Part shown: in pieces, positions 19,758 to 28,270 of the stretch
Layout: the number at the start of each line of letters is the position of its first letter
Position numbering within the stretch: position 1 is the stretch's first letter
Assembly (NCBI RefSeq): GCF_040409955.1
Contig: NZ_CP123384.1
Span: 744,001 to 808,000 of the forward strand
Direction of reading: 5' to 3'
Length of the DNA stretch: 64,000 bases
From: Salipiger sp. H15
Lineage (GTDB): Bacteria > Pseudomonadota > Alphaproteobacteria > Rhodobacterales > Rhodobacteraceae
Made by a program: the position numbers and the translations under genes
Notes under the pieces: model-generated
What the model was told of the DNA's origin: nothing
The model's input: only the letters and a program-made list of their open reading frames with translations
Databases searched by the model: none

Positions 19758-20792
19758 TCAGCCGTCGAAGAGCGTGCCCTGCCCCGGCCCCTGCGGGCGC
19801 GGCATCGGCAGGCCGAGGTGGTCCCAGGCGCGCTGCGCCAGCATCCGCCCGCGCGGCGTGCGCTGGATGAGCCCCTGCTGCAGCAGGTAGGGCTCGATCA
19901 CCTCCTCGAGCGCGTCGCGGCTTTCCGACAGCGCCGCCGAGAGCGTCTCGATCCCCACCGGCCCGCCGCTGTAATTCTCGGCCATCAGCGTGAGATACCG
20001 CCGGTCCGCCCCGTCAAGGCCGAGCTGGTCCACGCCGAGCCGGGTCAGCGCGCCGTCGGCCAGCGCGCGGGTGACAACCCCTCCGCCCTCGACCACGGCG
20101 AAATCCACCACCCGGCGCAACAGCCGCCCGGCGATGCGCGGCGTGCCGCGCGCGCGGCGGGCGATCTCGCGCGCGCCCTCGGGCTCGGCCCGCACACCGA
20201 GCTTCACGGCATTGCGCGAGACGATCTCGTGCAGCTCGTCCTCGGTGTAGAACTGCAGCCGGGTCGGGATGCCGAAACGGTCGCGCAGCGGCGTGGTCAG
20301 CAGGCCGAGCCGGGTGGTCGCGCCGACCAGCGTGAAGGGCTGCAGCTCGATCCGCACGGTGCGCGCGGCGGGCCCCTCGCCGATCACGAGGTCGAGCTCG
20401 TAATCTTCCATCGCCGGGTAGAGCACCTCCTCGACCGCCGGGTTGAGCCGGTGGATCTCGTCGATGAACAGAACGTCGCGCGCCTCGAGGTTGGTCAGGA
20501 TCGCCGCGAGGTCCCCGGCCTTGGCCAGCACCGGCCCCGAGGTCATGCGGAAGCCGACGCCGAGCTCGCGCGCCATGATCTGCGCCAGCGTCGTCTTGCC
20601 AAGGCCCGGAGGCCCGTGGAACAGGGTGTGGTCCATCGCCTCGCCGCGCGACCGGGCCGACTGGATGAACACCCGCAGGTTGGCGCGCGCCTCGGCCTGG
20701 CCGATGAAGTCGCCCAGCATCTGCGGGCGTAGCGCGCGGCCCTCATCCTCGGGCAGCGGCTCGGGACGCAGCGTGGGATCGGGTCCGACCAT
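19758..20792 (-). CDS. ruvB: Holliday junction branch migration helicase RuvB
   Basis: A 344-residue AAA+ motor that drives branch migration with RuvA. Walker A is GPPGLGKTT, Walker B is LFIDEIHR, sensor 1 lies in VGATTRLG, the arginine finger is in LRDRFG, and a C-terminal winged helix ends near RTPRGR. Length is typical. It starts 3 bases after the ruvA stop. Confidence 0.98.
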   Translation of the reverse strand: MVGPDPTLRPEPLPEDEGRALRPQMLGDFIGQAEARANLRVFIQSARSRGEAMDHTLFHGPPGLGKTTLAQIMARELGVGFRMTSGPVLAKAGDLAAILTNLEARDVLFIDEIHRLNPAVEEVLYPAMEDYELDLVIGEGPAARTVRIELQPFTLVGATTRLGLLTTPLRDRFGIPTRLQFYTEDELHEIVSRNAVKLGVRAEPEGAREIARRARGTPRIAGRLLRRVVDFAVVEGGGVVTRALADGALTRLGVDQLGLDGADRRYLTLMAENYSGGPVGIETLSAALSESRDALEEVIEPYLLQQGLIQRTPRGRMLAQRAWDHLGLPMPRPQGPGQGTLFDG

Positions 20793-20795
20793 GGC

Positions 20796-21467
20796 TTATC
20801 CCTTCGGCGCAAGCAGCTTCAGCGCGGCGCGGATGAGCGCGGGGGTCTCGGCCTCGGGATCGTCGCCCGCCGCCTGCGCCACGGCCGAGGCCGCCTCGCC
20901 CGGCGCGTAGCCAAGGTTGCCGAGCGCCGAGAGCGCCTCGGCCTGTGCCGAGGCATTGGGCTTGGGCACGGGGGCCTTGCGGGCGGCGGGCGCGGGGGTC
21001 GCCACCGGCTCCGCCTCGATCACCACGTCCTCGGCCGAGGTCACCCGCCCGGTGCCCATGGCCATGATCATCGGCGCCTTGTCCTTCAGCTCGTTGACCA
21101 CGCGCTGCGCGGTCTTCGGGCCGATGCCCTTGGCGGCCTTGATCGAATTCCAGTCGCCGAGCGCGATCGCCCGGCTCACCCCGTCCGGCCCAAGCGTGCC
21201 GAGGATGGCGAGCGAGGCCTTGGCCCCGACGCCCTGCACGGTCATCAAGAGGCGGAACCATTCCTTCTCGACCAGCGAGGGGAAGCCGAAGAGCTGCAGC
21301 AGGTCCTCGCGCACCAGAAGGTCGGTGTAGAGCGCCGCCGCCTCGCCGGGGGCAAGGCTCATCAACACCCGCTCCGAGCAATAGACCACGTAGCCCACGC
21401 CCCGCACGTCGATCAGCGCGTGATCGTCACCCTTGTAATCCACCCGTCCGGCGATCCGTCCGATCAT
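20796..21467 (-). CDS. ruvA: Holliday junction DNA-binding protein RuvA
   Basis: A 223-residue protein with the OB-fold N-terminus starting [11 protein letters not shown], the helix-hairpin-helix pair around [13 protein letters not shown] and [13 protein letters not shown], and a C-terminal RuvB-contact domain around [14 protein letters not shown]. An Ala/Pro-rich linker of about 35 residues joins them. The ATG at 21467 overlaps the ruvC stop by 4 bases, so the two are translationally coupled; upstream in-frame starts are rejected. Confidence 0.97.
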   Translation of the reverse strand: MIGRIAGRVDYKGDDHALIDVRGVGYVVYCSERVLMSLAPGEAAALYTDLLVREDLLQLFGFPSLVEKEWFRLLMTVQGVGAKASLAILGTLGPDGVSRAIALGDWNSIKAAKGIGPKTAQRVVNELKDKAPMIMAMGTGRVTSAEDVVIEAEPVATPAPAARKAPVPKPNASAQAEALSALGNLGYAPGEAASAVAQAAGDDPEAETPALIRAALKLLAPKG

Positions 21468-21952
21468 GCCTTCACCTTCATTCTCTGCGCGCCCTGATGA
21501 TGCGCGTGACATATGGCGATGGCCAGAGCGTCCGCCGCGTCGGGGCTGTCGATGACGACGCCCGGCAGCTGCATCCGCACCATGTGGTCCACCTGCGCCT
21601 TCGCTGCGTGGCCGACGCCGACCACCGTCTTCTTCACCGTGTTGGGGGCGTATTCGCCGATCTCGAGCCCGAACTGCGCCGGCACCAGCATGGCGATGCC
21701 GCGCGCCTGCCCCAGCTTCAGCGTGCCCGCGCCGTCACGGTTGACGAAGGTCTGTTCCACCGCGGCGATCTCGGGCTGCCAGCGGTGCAGCACGTCGGTC
21801 AGCTGCTCGTGCAGCGTCAGCAGCCGCGCGGCGAGCGTGCCCGGTCCCGAATCGCAGGTGCCGTTGGCGACGTGCCGCAGACGGCTGCCCTCCGCCTCGA
21901 TCACACCCCAGCCGAGGTGCCTGAGGCCGGGATCGATTCCGATGACCCGCAT
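21464..21952 (-). CDS. ruvC: Holliday junction resolvase RuvC
   Basis: A 162-residue RNase H-fold nuclease that resolves Holliday junctions. It opens [17 protein letters not shown], where Asp7 is a catalytic metal ligand. The Glu of [10 protein letters not shown] and the acidic pair in [10 protein letters not shown] complete the site. The frame is open 48 codons further upstream, but the family begins at 21952. It is the first gene of the ruvCAB unit. Confidence 0.97.
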   Translation of the reverse strand: MRVIGIDPGLRHLGWGVIEAEGSRLRHVANGTCDSGPGTLAARLLTLHEQLTDVLHRWQPEIAAVEQTFVNRDGAGTLKLGQARGIAMLVPAQFGLEIGEYAPNTVKKTVVGVGHAAKAQVDHMVRMQLPGVVIDSPDAADALAIAICHAHHQGAQRMKVKA

Positions 21953-22303
21953 TTTCGCCTGCCCGTTCTTGTTTTTCTGTCTTCCGACTAGCACGAAACG
22001 CGAACATCCGCCAAGCCCCCGCTCCCGCGCATTTTTCCACCTGCGGCGGCCGGGGCACGCCACCGGCCAGATCGCGGGTGGAAACCGACATTTCATGGCC
22101 GACGAGCGACACCTTCATGACAGCGGGATGACGCGAGACGCCCGAAATTTGAGCCCGTTTACAGAAGCTTTGCCCAATTCGAGTGCTATGTGAAAACTGC
22201 AGGGCCCCCATGCGTTTTTGACCAGTTGTTAGACGTGCCTGCCGGTTCTATCTCCCGCTCAGAATTCAGGCACTTTGAAAACTCCCAACAAGGACACTGA
22301 CCC
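21953..22303. other. 351-bp gap between ruvC and the DUF1127 gene
   Basis: No gene is supported. The half near the DUF1127 gene (22140-22300) is markedly more AT-rich than the coding regions and should hold its promoter. TTGACC at about 22217 is a possible -35 element, but no convincing -10 lies 16-18 bases downstream. AAGGAC precedes the DUF1127 start. The other half would hold the ruvC promoter on the minus strand, where I see no clear motif. Confidence 0.4.
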
Positions 22304-22570
22304 ATGGCTGCTTATGACTACTCGCGCGACGCCACCGGCGCCGCCGGTCTGGCAGGCCGGATCGGCAACGTCTTCGTCACCGGCTTCGCGCCTGTCGCCG
22401 CTGATGAGACCCCCCGTTCGGCCGGCCTCTTCGCTACTCTCTTCGGCATGGTTGCCGAGTGGAACGACGCCCGTCTGACCCGCAAGAGCCTGATGGCTCT
22501 GACCGACCGCGAACTCGACGATATCGGCCTGACCCGCGCCGACATTCCCGCGATCGCACGTCGTCGCTGA
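22304..22570 (+). CDS. DUF1127 domain-containing small protein
   Basis: An 88-residue protein whose C-terminal 40 residues are the DUF1127 (YjiS-like) domain: LMALTDRELDDIGLTRADI followed by a basic end. Small DUF1127 proteins are abundant in alphaproteobacteria, where some affect RNA turnover and phosphate or carbon metabolism. The N-terminal half is Ala/Gly-rich and not part of the domain. It is monocistronic, with its own terminator. Confidence 0.88.
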   Translation: MAAYDYSRDATGAAGLAGRIGNVFVTGFAPVAADETPRSAGLFATLFGMVAEWNDARLTRKSLMALTDRELDDIGLTRADIPAIARRR

Positions 22571-22590
22571 TCTCTTTCGGGATCATGCAT

Positions 22591-22624
22591 AAAGGCCGCT
22601 GTCCCGAGGGACGGCGGCCTTTCT
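22591..22624 (+). terminator. rho-independent terminator after the DUF1127 gene
   Basis: AAAGGCCGC-TGTCCC and GGGAC-GGCGGCCTTT pair around a GA loop in a long hairpin with one bulge, ending in a T run. It starts 20 bases after the stop codon. Confidence 0.85.
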
Positions 22625-22693
22625 CGTTTCCGGGCCGGACAAGCCGGCCGATGTGACGGGGCCGCGGCCCCGCCCGGTGTCAGGTCAGAAGGG

Positions 22694-23038
22694 TCAGGCC
22701 AGAAGCGCCTGCAGGTGCATGGCGATCCACAGCGTGGCCGGATCGACGCCCAGCACCCAGGATCCCAGCTTGTCGGCGACGCTGCCATCCGAGAGCCGCG
22801 CGACATGTTCGGAGTAGTTCGCGGCACCAAGGTTGGCGAGCATCACGCCCTTGAAGGCCAGCAGGCCGAGCAGCGCGAAGAGCAGGATGCGCAGCCGCGG
22901 CACGGGCAGCTTGCGGATCGGCCGGTGCTCGATCACGCCGTTGCGGTTGACCTTGGTGACATAGCCCTGCGCCAGCTTGCGGTGCTTTTCCTTGATAGCC
23001 CGCTGGCGACGCTCGAAACTTCTCAGAGCGCTTTCCAT
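22694..23038 (-). CDS. small single-pass membrane protein, unknown function
   Basis: A 114-residue protein. Residues 1-47 are strongly basic (ERRQRAIKEKHRKL), followed by one hydrophobic segment RILLFALLGLLAFKGVMLA at about 49-67 and a C-terminal part of about 45 residues that should be periplasmic by the positive-inside rule. I do not recognise a named domain. It is monocistronic, 98 bases upstream of the prmA stop in the same direction. Confidence 0.65.
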   Translation of the reverse strand: MESALRSFERRQRAIKEKHRKLAQGYVTKVNRNGVIEHRPIRKLPVPRLRILLFALLGLLAFKGVMLANLGAANYSEHVARLSDGSVADKLGSWVLGVDPATLWIAMHLQALLA

Positions 23039-23136
23039 ACCGCGAAACCCCTCGTTACCTTACAAATACGCGATGTATTTTAAGGAACAGCGCGGCAGAA
23101 ATGGGGCAGGAAGGCGGCATTTCTGCCGCCATTCGA

Positions 23137-24012
23137 TCACGAAGGCTTGCGCAGCGTGAGCGTGACCCACTCGCCGATCTCGTCGCGGCGGGCCAGCTCG
23201 ACCCCCTGCTCGGCATAGGCGGCGACGACCTCGTCGGCCTGACGGATCAGGATCCCCGACAGGATCGCGTAGCCGCCCGGCGCGAGATGCGCCGCCATGT
23301 CCGGCGCGAGGTCGATCAGAGGCTGCTTGAGGATATTGGCGAAAACAAGGTCATAGGGCGCGCGCGCCGCAAGGTCGGGATGGCCGAAGCCGGCCGCCTC
23401 GACGCAGATCACCTTGCCCTCGAGGTTGTTGGCGCGCACGTTCGCCTCGGCCACTTCCACGGCGACCTCGTCGATGTCCGACACGATCACCGGGTTCGGC
23501 CAGATGCGCGCGGCGGCCATGCCGAGCACGGCGGTGCCGCAGCCGATGTCGGCGACGTTCTGGCCGACCATGCCGTCGTTCGCCAGCCGGTCGAGCGCCC
23601 GCAGGCAGCCGAGCGTGGTGCCGTGGTGGCCGGTGCCGAAGGCCATGGCGGCCTCGATCAGCAGCGGCTCGGAGCCCTCGGGGATCTTGTCGGCGTCATG
23701 CGAGCCGTAGACGAAGAAGCGCCCGGCCTCGACCGGGGTCAGCTCGCGGCGCACCTTGTCGACCCAGTCCTGGTCCGGCACTTCCGAAATCACGAAGGGC
23801 GGCGCGGAAAAGGCCGCGGCAAGCAGCGCCAGCTCGACATCGTTCGGACGCTCGAGGAAGAAGCCGCCGACCTCCCAGGTGCCGGTGCCGTCCTCGATCT
23901 CGAAGACGCCGACGCCGGTGGGCTCGGGCTCGAGCTCCTCGATGGCCTCGCCCAGGGCCTCGGCCGCGGTCTTGTCGCTCAGCTTGGTGAAGGCGGTCCA
24001 GGTCCTGGCCAT
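23137..24012 (-). CDS. prmA: ribosomal protein L11 methyltransferase
   Basis: A 291-residue SAM-dependent methyltransferase that methylates ribosomal protein L11. The SAM loop is VADIGCGTAVLGMAA in the middle of the chain, preceded by AMAFGTGHHGTT and followed by FANILKQPLI, all diagnostic of PrmA. The N-terminal substrate domain is present. The start at 24012 is preceded by AAGGAG; a longer frame to 24156 runs through the hemF terminator and is rejected. Confidence 0.95.
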   Translation of the reverse strand: MARTWTAFTKLSDKTAAEALGEAIEELEPEPTGVGVFEIEDGTGTWEVGGFFLERPNDVELALLAAAFSAPPFVISEVPDQDWVDKVRRELTPVEAGRFFVYGSHDADKIPEGSEPLLIEAAMAFGTGHHGTTLGCLRALDRLANDGMVGQNVADIGCGTAVLGMAAARIWPNPVIVSDIDEVAVEVAEANVRANNLEGKVICVEAAGFGHPDLAARAPYDLVFANILKQPLIDLAPDMAAHLAPGGYAILSGILIRQADEVVAAYAEQGVELARRDEIGEWVTLTLRKPS

Positions 24013-24103
24013 GTCGTGCTCTCCTTTAAGGGTTGGCCTGCCCGATACAGCCTTTGGGTCTTCCGCGCCAGTGCGCATCCGCCCCGGAACGCACGCCCGC
24101 CGC

Positions 24104-24138
24104 CCGAAAAGCAAAGCCCCGCCGGAGCGGCGGGGCTT
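24104..24138 (-). terminator. rho-independent terminator after hemF
   Basis: AAGCCCCGCCG (24114-24124) and CGGCGGGGCTT (24128-24138) form an 11-bp perfect stem with a 3-base loop. On the minus strand it is followed by TGCTTTTCG. It lies 9 bases past the hemF stop. Confidence 0.85.
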
Positions 24139-24146
24139 GGTGAAGG

Positions 24147-25037
24147 TCAGACCCACTTGGCCAGCGGCGGCAGGCTCATCAGCACCGCGTCGGGATCGTG
24201 CCCGGTGGCAAGGCCGAACTTGGTGCCCCGGTCGTAGACGAGGTTGTACTCGGCATAGAGCCCGCGGTGGATCAGCTGCGCGTCCTTCTCGGCCTCGCCG
24301 AAGCCCATGACGCGGCGCTTCTCGACCAGCGGCAGGTAGGCCGGCAGGAAGGCCCGGCCGATGTCCTGCGTCAGGGCGAAATCCGCCTCCCAGTCGCCGG
24401 TGTTGCGGTCATCCATGAAGATGCCGCCGACGCCGCGCGCGCGCTTGCGGTGCGGGATGTAGAAATACTCGTCCGCCCAGGCCTTCAGCTCGGGATAGAG
24501 CGCCTCGCCATGCGGATCGAGATGGGACTTCTGCACGGCGTGGAAATGCGCCGTGTCCTCGTCGTACTCGAGGCAGGGGTTGAGATCCGAGCCGCCGCCG
24601 AACCACCAGGCCCCCGGCGTCCAGAACATGCGGGTGTTCATGTGCACCGCCGGCGCATGCGGGTTCTGCATGTGGGCAACGAGGCTGATCCCCGAGGCCC
24701 AGAAGCGCGGGTCGGCCTCGATCCCCGGCACGCCGCGCGCCGCCATGGACTTCTGCGCCGCCGCGCCGAGCGTGCCGTAGACGGTCGAGACGTTGACCCC
24801 GACCTTCTCGAACACCCGGCCGCCGCGCATCACGCTCATCAGCCCGCCGCCCGCGTCGCTGCCGTCGTCGGCGCTGCGCGTGGTCGGCGTCACCTCGAAG
24901 CGGCCCGCCGGCGCGTCCGACAGCGGCCCTTCCGCGTGGCTGTCCTCGAGCCCCTCGAAGGCCGCCACGATCTCGTCGCGCAGCGCGCGGAACCAGGCCG
25001 AGGCGCGCGCCTTGCGCTCGTCAAACACGTCGGTCAT
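24147..25037 (-). CDS. hemF: oxygen-dependent coproporphyrinogen-III oxidase
   Basis: A 296-residue cytosolic enzyme that converts coproporphyrinogen III to protoporphyrinogen IX using O2, for heme and, where present, bacteriochlorophyll. Diagnostic segments are VHMNTRMFW, WFGGGSDLNPC and GGIFMDD. Length is normal. It is the last gene of the run clpS, methyltransferase, SDR, hemF, with a 19-base gap after the SDR. Confidence 0.97.
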   Translation of the reverse strand: MTDVFDERKARASAWFRALRDEIVAAFEGLEDSHAEGPLSDAPAGRFEVTPTTRSADDGSDAGGGLMSVMRGGRVFEKVGVNVSTVYGTLGAAAQKSMAARGVPGIEADPRFWASGISLVAHMQNPHAPAVHMNTRMFWTPGAWWFGGGSDLNPCLEYDEDTAHFHAVQKSHLDPHGEALYPELKAWADEYFYIPHRKRARGVGGIFMDDRNTGDWEADFALTQDIGRAFLPAYLPLVEKRRVMGFGEAEKDAQLIHRGLYAEYNLVYDRGTKFGLATGHDPDAVLMSLPPLAKWV

Positions 25038-25056
25038 GTCGTCTCTCCTGCCCGGC

Positions 25057-25857
25057 TCAGTGCATCGGTGCGCCGACCGGGTCGATCAGCGTGCGGCCGC
25101 CGTCGACGGTCATGATCTGCCCGGTCATGAAGCCCGAGGCGTCCGAGGCGAGGAACTGCACCGCCTCGCAGACCTCGTCCGGCCCGGCGATGCGCCCGGC
25201 GGGGGTGTGCTTCTCGATCTCGGCGCGGTAGCCGGGATGTTCCTTGAGGATGTTCTTCAGGCTCGAGGACATCAGCGAGCCGAAGGCCACCGAGTTCACC
25301 CGGATCTTCTGGTCGGCCAGCGCCACCGCCATCGAGCGGGTCAGCTGGTCCAGCGCCGCGACCGACACCGAGTAGCCCAGCAGGTGCGGGTTGGTGCGGG
25401 TGGCGGCGATCGACGAGATGTTGATGATCGAGCCGACGCAGCGGGTGTCCTGCCCCTCGGCCTGCTTGATCATCCGCTTGGCGACGATCTGGCTGAGGCG
25501 CATCGCGGGCATCAGGTTCTGCCCGATCATCGTCTCGAGCGAGACATCCTCGCAGTCGTGCACGTCGGTGGGCAGGATCTGCCGCGCGCCGTTCACCAGG
25601 ATGTCGACCCGGTCATAGGCGTCGAGCGTGGCCGAGAGCAGGTTGGCCAGCGTCAGCTTCTCGCGCAGGTCGCCGGCGAAGTAGCGCATGGTGCTGTCTT
25701 CCTCGACCGGGCCGCATTCCTTGGCCAGCCGGTTCTCGTCCATGTCCGCGAACATCACGTTCGCGCCACGCGATGCGAAGTGCCGGGCAATCGCCAGCCC
25801 CACGCCATTGGCGGCGCCGGTGACGATGGCGGTCTTGCCTTCGATGGAAAAACTCAT
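25057..25857 (-). CDS. SDR-family protein with atypical active site
   Basis: A 266-residue classical short-chain dehydrogenase fold. The nucleotide loop TGAANGVG (residues 14-21) and the C-terminal MTGQIMTVDGG are intact, and the ISS serine is present. The active-site Tyr is followed by S-V-S-V where the family has S-A-S-K, so the catalytic Lys is Val, and the NNAG motif reads VNGA. It therefore may bind a nucleotide but not work as a normal oxidoreductase. It sits between the RsmC-like methyltransferase and hemF. Confidence 0.85.
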   Translation of the reverse strand: MSFSIEGKTAIVTGAANGVGLAIARHFASRGANVMFADMDENRLAKECGPVEEDSTMRYFAGDLREKLTLANLLSATLDAYDRVDILVNGARQILPTDVHDCEDVSLETMIGQNLMPAMRLSQIVAKRMIKQAEGQDTRCVGSIINISSIAATRTNPHLLGYSVSVAALDQLTRSMAVALADQKIRVNSVAFGSLMSSSLKNILKEHPGYRAEIEKHTPAGRIAGPDEVCEAVQFLASDASGFMTGQIMTVDGGRTLIDPVGAPMH

Positions 25858-25894
25858 GGGAATCCCTTGAATGTTTGCGCCAAATTAGCCGCAA

Positions 25895-26872
25895 TCAGCG
25901 TCCCGGGCGAGAGGCGTGAAGGATCTTGAACCGCGTATCGCCCGCGATCTCCTCGGAGTTGCGGAAGCGCTCGGAAAGTCGCGTCTCGTAGGGCAGGTGC
26001 CGGTTGGCGACGAGCCAGAGCTGGCCCGAGGGCTTCAGCACCCGCGCCGCCGCGTCGATGAAGGCCTGGCCGAGCGACGGCTCGGCCTTGCGCCCGGTGT
26101 GGAACGGCGGGTTCATCACCACCGCGTCCAGCAGCGCCGGCGGCCGCCAGCTCAGCGCGTCGGCCCAGTGGAACTGCGCACGCGGGTCGGTGACATTGCG
26201 CCGCGCGCAGTCGAGCGCGTCGTGGTCGGCCTCGACGAGGTGCAGCGTGCCGATCTTCTCGCGGGTGAGCAGGCCCATCGCCAGCCCGCCCCAGCCCGCA
26301 CCGAGGTCCGCGACATTCGCACCCAGCTTCTCGGGCAGCGCGGCAAGCAGCGCCTCGCTGGCCGGATCCGGCCCGTCGGCCGAGAAGACGCCGGGCGCGG
26401 TCCATTGCCCGCCGGGCAGCGGCGCGGGGCCCCTGGCCCAGTCGGCAAAGGCGTCGGTGGCGGCGAACCAGATGGTCTTGCCATGCGCCTTGGACACCTG
26501 CCCGCGGATCTCGGTGCGGGCGCGCAGCGCCTTGAGGCAGGCATCGACGCCGTCGGTCTTCTGGCCGTCGACGATCACCAGCCCGCCCTTCGCGGCGGCA
26601 TTGGCCTCGGCGATCCAGGCCTCGGCCCGGTCGCGGGCGCGGGGAAGGAAGACGATGGCGGCGGCAAATTCGCCCTCGGGGGCCAGCGCGACGGTCCAGC
26701 CGCGGCGCTCCCAGGCGGCATGATCGGGGGCAAGACGCTGGACGACGGTGCAGCGCTCGCGCGGCAGCTCGGACGCGTCGAAGTCGCCCGGCGCGCCAAG
26801 CAGAAGGATGCGCCCTTCGGAGGGCAGGTCGAGACCTCCCTCGAGCGCGAAACTCAATCGGGTATCAGACAT
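25895..26872 (-). CDS. RsmC-like class I SAM-dependent methyltransferase
   Basis: A 325-residue protein with the two-half architecture of RsmC/RlmG: a degenerate N-terminal methyltransferase-like domain and a C-terminal catalytic domain. The catalytic half has the SAM loop VADLGAGWGGLA and the MNPPFHTG motif used to methylate exocyclic amino groups of guanine. The likely target is a guanosine in 16S rRNA (RsmC makes m2G1207), but RlmG-type specificity cannot be excluded. It starts 24 bases after clpS. Confidence 0.88.
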   Translation of the reverse strand: MSDTRLSFALEGGLDLPSEGRILLLGAPGDFDASELPRERCTVVQRLAPDHAAWERRGWTVALAPEGEFAAAIVFLPRARDRAEAWIAEANAAAKGGLVIVDGQKTDGVDACLKALRARTEIRGQVSKAHGKTIWFAATDAFADWARGPAPLPGGQWTAPGVFSADGPDPASEALLAALPEKLGANVADLGAGWGGLAMGLLTREKIGTLHLVEADHDALDCARRNVTDPRAQFHWADALSWRPPALLDAVVMNPPFHTGRKAEPSLGQAFIDAAARVLKPSGQLWLVANRHLPYETRLSERFRNSEEIAGDTRFKILHASRPGR

Positions 26873-26896
26873 GGCAGAACCGCCGCGGGGGGCGGA

Positions 26897-27223
26897 TCAC
26901 TCCTTTTCCATGGTGCATTGCAGCGGATGCTGGTGACGCCGGGCAAAATCCATGACCTGCCCCACCTTGGTCTCGGCGATCTCGTGGCTGAACACGCCGA
27001 CCACCGCGACCCCCTTCTTGTGGACCGTGAGCATCACCTCGAAGGCTTGGGCATGGGTCATGCCGAAGAAGCGCTCGAGCACGTGCACGACGAACTCCAT
27101 CGGCGTGTAGTCGTCGTTCAGCAGCAGCACCTTGTAGAGCGGCGGGCGCTTGGTCTTGGGCTTGGTCTGCAGCACGACATCGGCGCCGCCCTCGCCATCG
27201 CGGGGGTCGTTGCGGTCGGACAT
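26897..27223 (-). CDS. clpS: ATP-dependent Clp protease adaptor ClpS
   Basis: A 108-residue N-degron adaptor that delivers substrates to ClpAP. The core [18 protein letters not shown] and the [19 protein letters not shown] segments, including the DD pair and the Met that line the N-degron pocket, are present. The first 28 residues are a flexible polar extension. clpA is not next to it here. An ATG at 27256 would add 11 residues; the one at 27223 is preferred. Confidence 0.95.
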   Translation of the reverse strand: MSDRNDPRDGEGGADVVLQTKPKTKRPPLYKVLLLNDDYTPMEFVVHVLERFFGMTHAQAFEVMLTVHKKGVAVVGVFSHEIAETKVGQVMDFARRHQHPLQCTMEKE

Positions 27224-27285
27224 GTGGAATTTGTGGGCCGTGACGGGGTGGGTCATCTCGGGGACGCTTTTGCTTTGCGTGTGCT

Positions 27286-27315
27286 TTGCGGTTCCGGCTT
27301 TGAAGGGTCTATATA
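27286..27315 (+). promoter_or_regulatory. candidate promoter of the HAD hydrolase gene
   Basis: TTGCGG and TATATA are 18 bases apart, in an AT-rich patch of a GC-rich region, and the predicted start is 40 bases upstream of the ATG. TATATA is self-complementary, so it could also serve clpS on the other strand. Confidence 0.35.
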
Positions 27316-27364
27316 AATCCAAGGAGCCGCGGAGAAAAGACCCGTGGCCGGGAGAGGCGTCAAT

Positions 27365-28063
27365 ATGACCCGGAAACTGCAAACAATCGGCTTCGATGCC
27401 GACGATACGCTCTGGCACAACGAGCGTTTCTTCACCCTCACGCAGGAGCGATTCGCCGAACTGCTCGCCGATCACGCCGAGCGCGACCACCTCGACGCCC
27501 GCCTGCTGGCCGCCGAGACGCGCAACATCGGCCACTACGGCTTCGGCGTGAAGGGCTTCGTGCTCTCGATGATCGAGACCGCGATCGAGGTCACCGAGGG
27601 CCGTGTGCCCGGCGCGGTGATCGGCCAGATCCTCGCCGCCGGGCAGGAAATGCTCTCGCACCCGGTCGAGCTCCTGCCCCACGCGCAGGAGGCGGTCGAG
27701 GCGCTGGCGTCGGACCACCACCTCGTGCTGATCACCAAGGGCGACCTGCTGCACCAGGAGCGCAAGCTCGCCGCCTCGGGTCTGGGCGAGCTCTTCGACG
27801 CGGTCGAGATCGTCTCGGATAAGCGCCCCGAGACCTACGCCCGCATCTTCGGCGCCAGCCCCGGCGGCGCCGAGGCCGCGATGATGGTGGGCAATTCGCT
27901 GAAGTCCGACGTCAATCCGGCGATCCGCGCGGGCGGCTGGGGGGTCTTCGTGCCGCAGGATCTGGCCTGGAGCCTCGAACATGACGAGCGGCTCGACCAC
28001 CCGCGTTTCCGCGAGATTCCTGACCTCGGGGCACTCGCGCCGCTTGTGCGCTCGCTCGACTGA
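27365..28063 (+). CDS. HAD-family hydrolase
   Basis: A 232-residue haloacid-dehalogenase-superfamily phosphatase. Motif I is DADDTLWHN, with Asp14 and Asp16 equivalents, motif II is VLITKGD, motif III contains SDKRPETY and motif IV is [10 protein letters not shown]. The cap sits between motifs I and II. The substrate is unknown. The ATG at 27365 with GGAGAGG upstream is preferred over a GTG at 27344. Divergent from clpS. Confidence 0.85.
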   Translation: MTRKLQTIGFDADDTLWHNERFFTLTQERFAELLADHAERDHLDARLLAAETRNIGHYGFGVKGFVLSMIETAIEVTEGRVPGAVIGQILAAGQEMLSHPVELLPHAQEAVEALASDHHLVLITKGDLLHQERKLAASGLGELFDAVEIVSDKRPETYARIFGASPGGAEAAMMVGNSLKSDVNPAIRAGGWGVFVPQDLAWSLEHDERLDHPRFREIPDLGALAPLVRSLD

Positions 28064-28270
28064 GGATTTCGCCGCATTCGCGCCTCAATCGTCCTTATAG
28101 GGGTACCCGACGTCGCCCGACACAAAATGTGGGAAATCACGATCCAGAAAACAGCCAAGAATCAAGGTATTGCAGACTTTATTTTTTGTGCACTCCATGT
28201 TAGCGTTTCCCCAAACTAGAACAGTTGGCCACCGGAAAACCGGAGGCGAGAGGCAGAGAAGGCGAAAACC

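Noticed and set aside
22217..22240. TTGACC upstream of the DUF1127 gene as a sigma-70 promoter
   Set aside because: No acceptable -10 lies 16-18 bases downstream.
26897..28000. A 367-codon minus-strand open frame reaching through clpS
   Set aside because: Only the last 108 codons match ClpS. The rest lies over the HAD gene and has no family resemblance.
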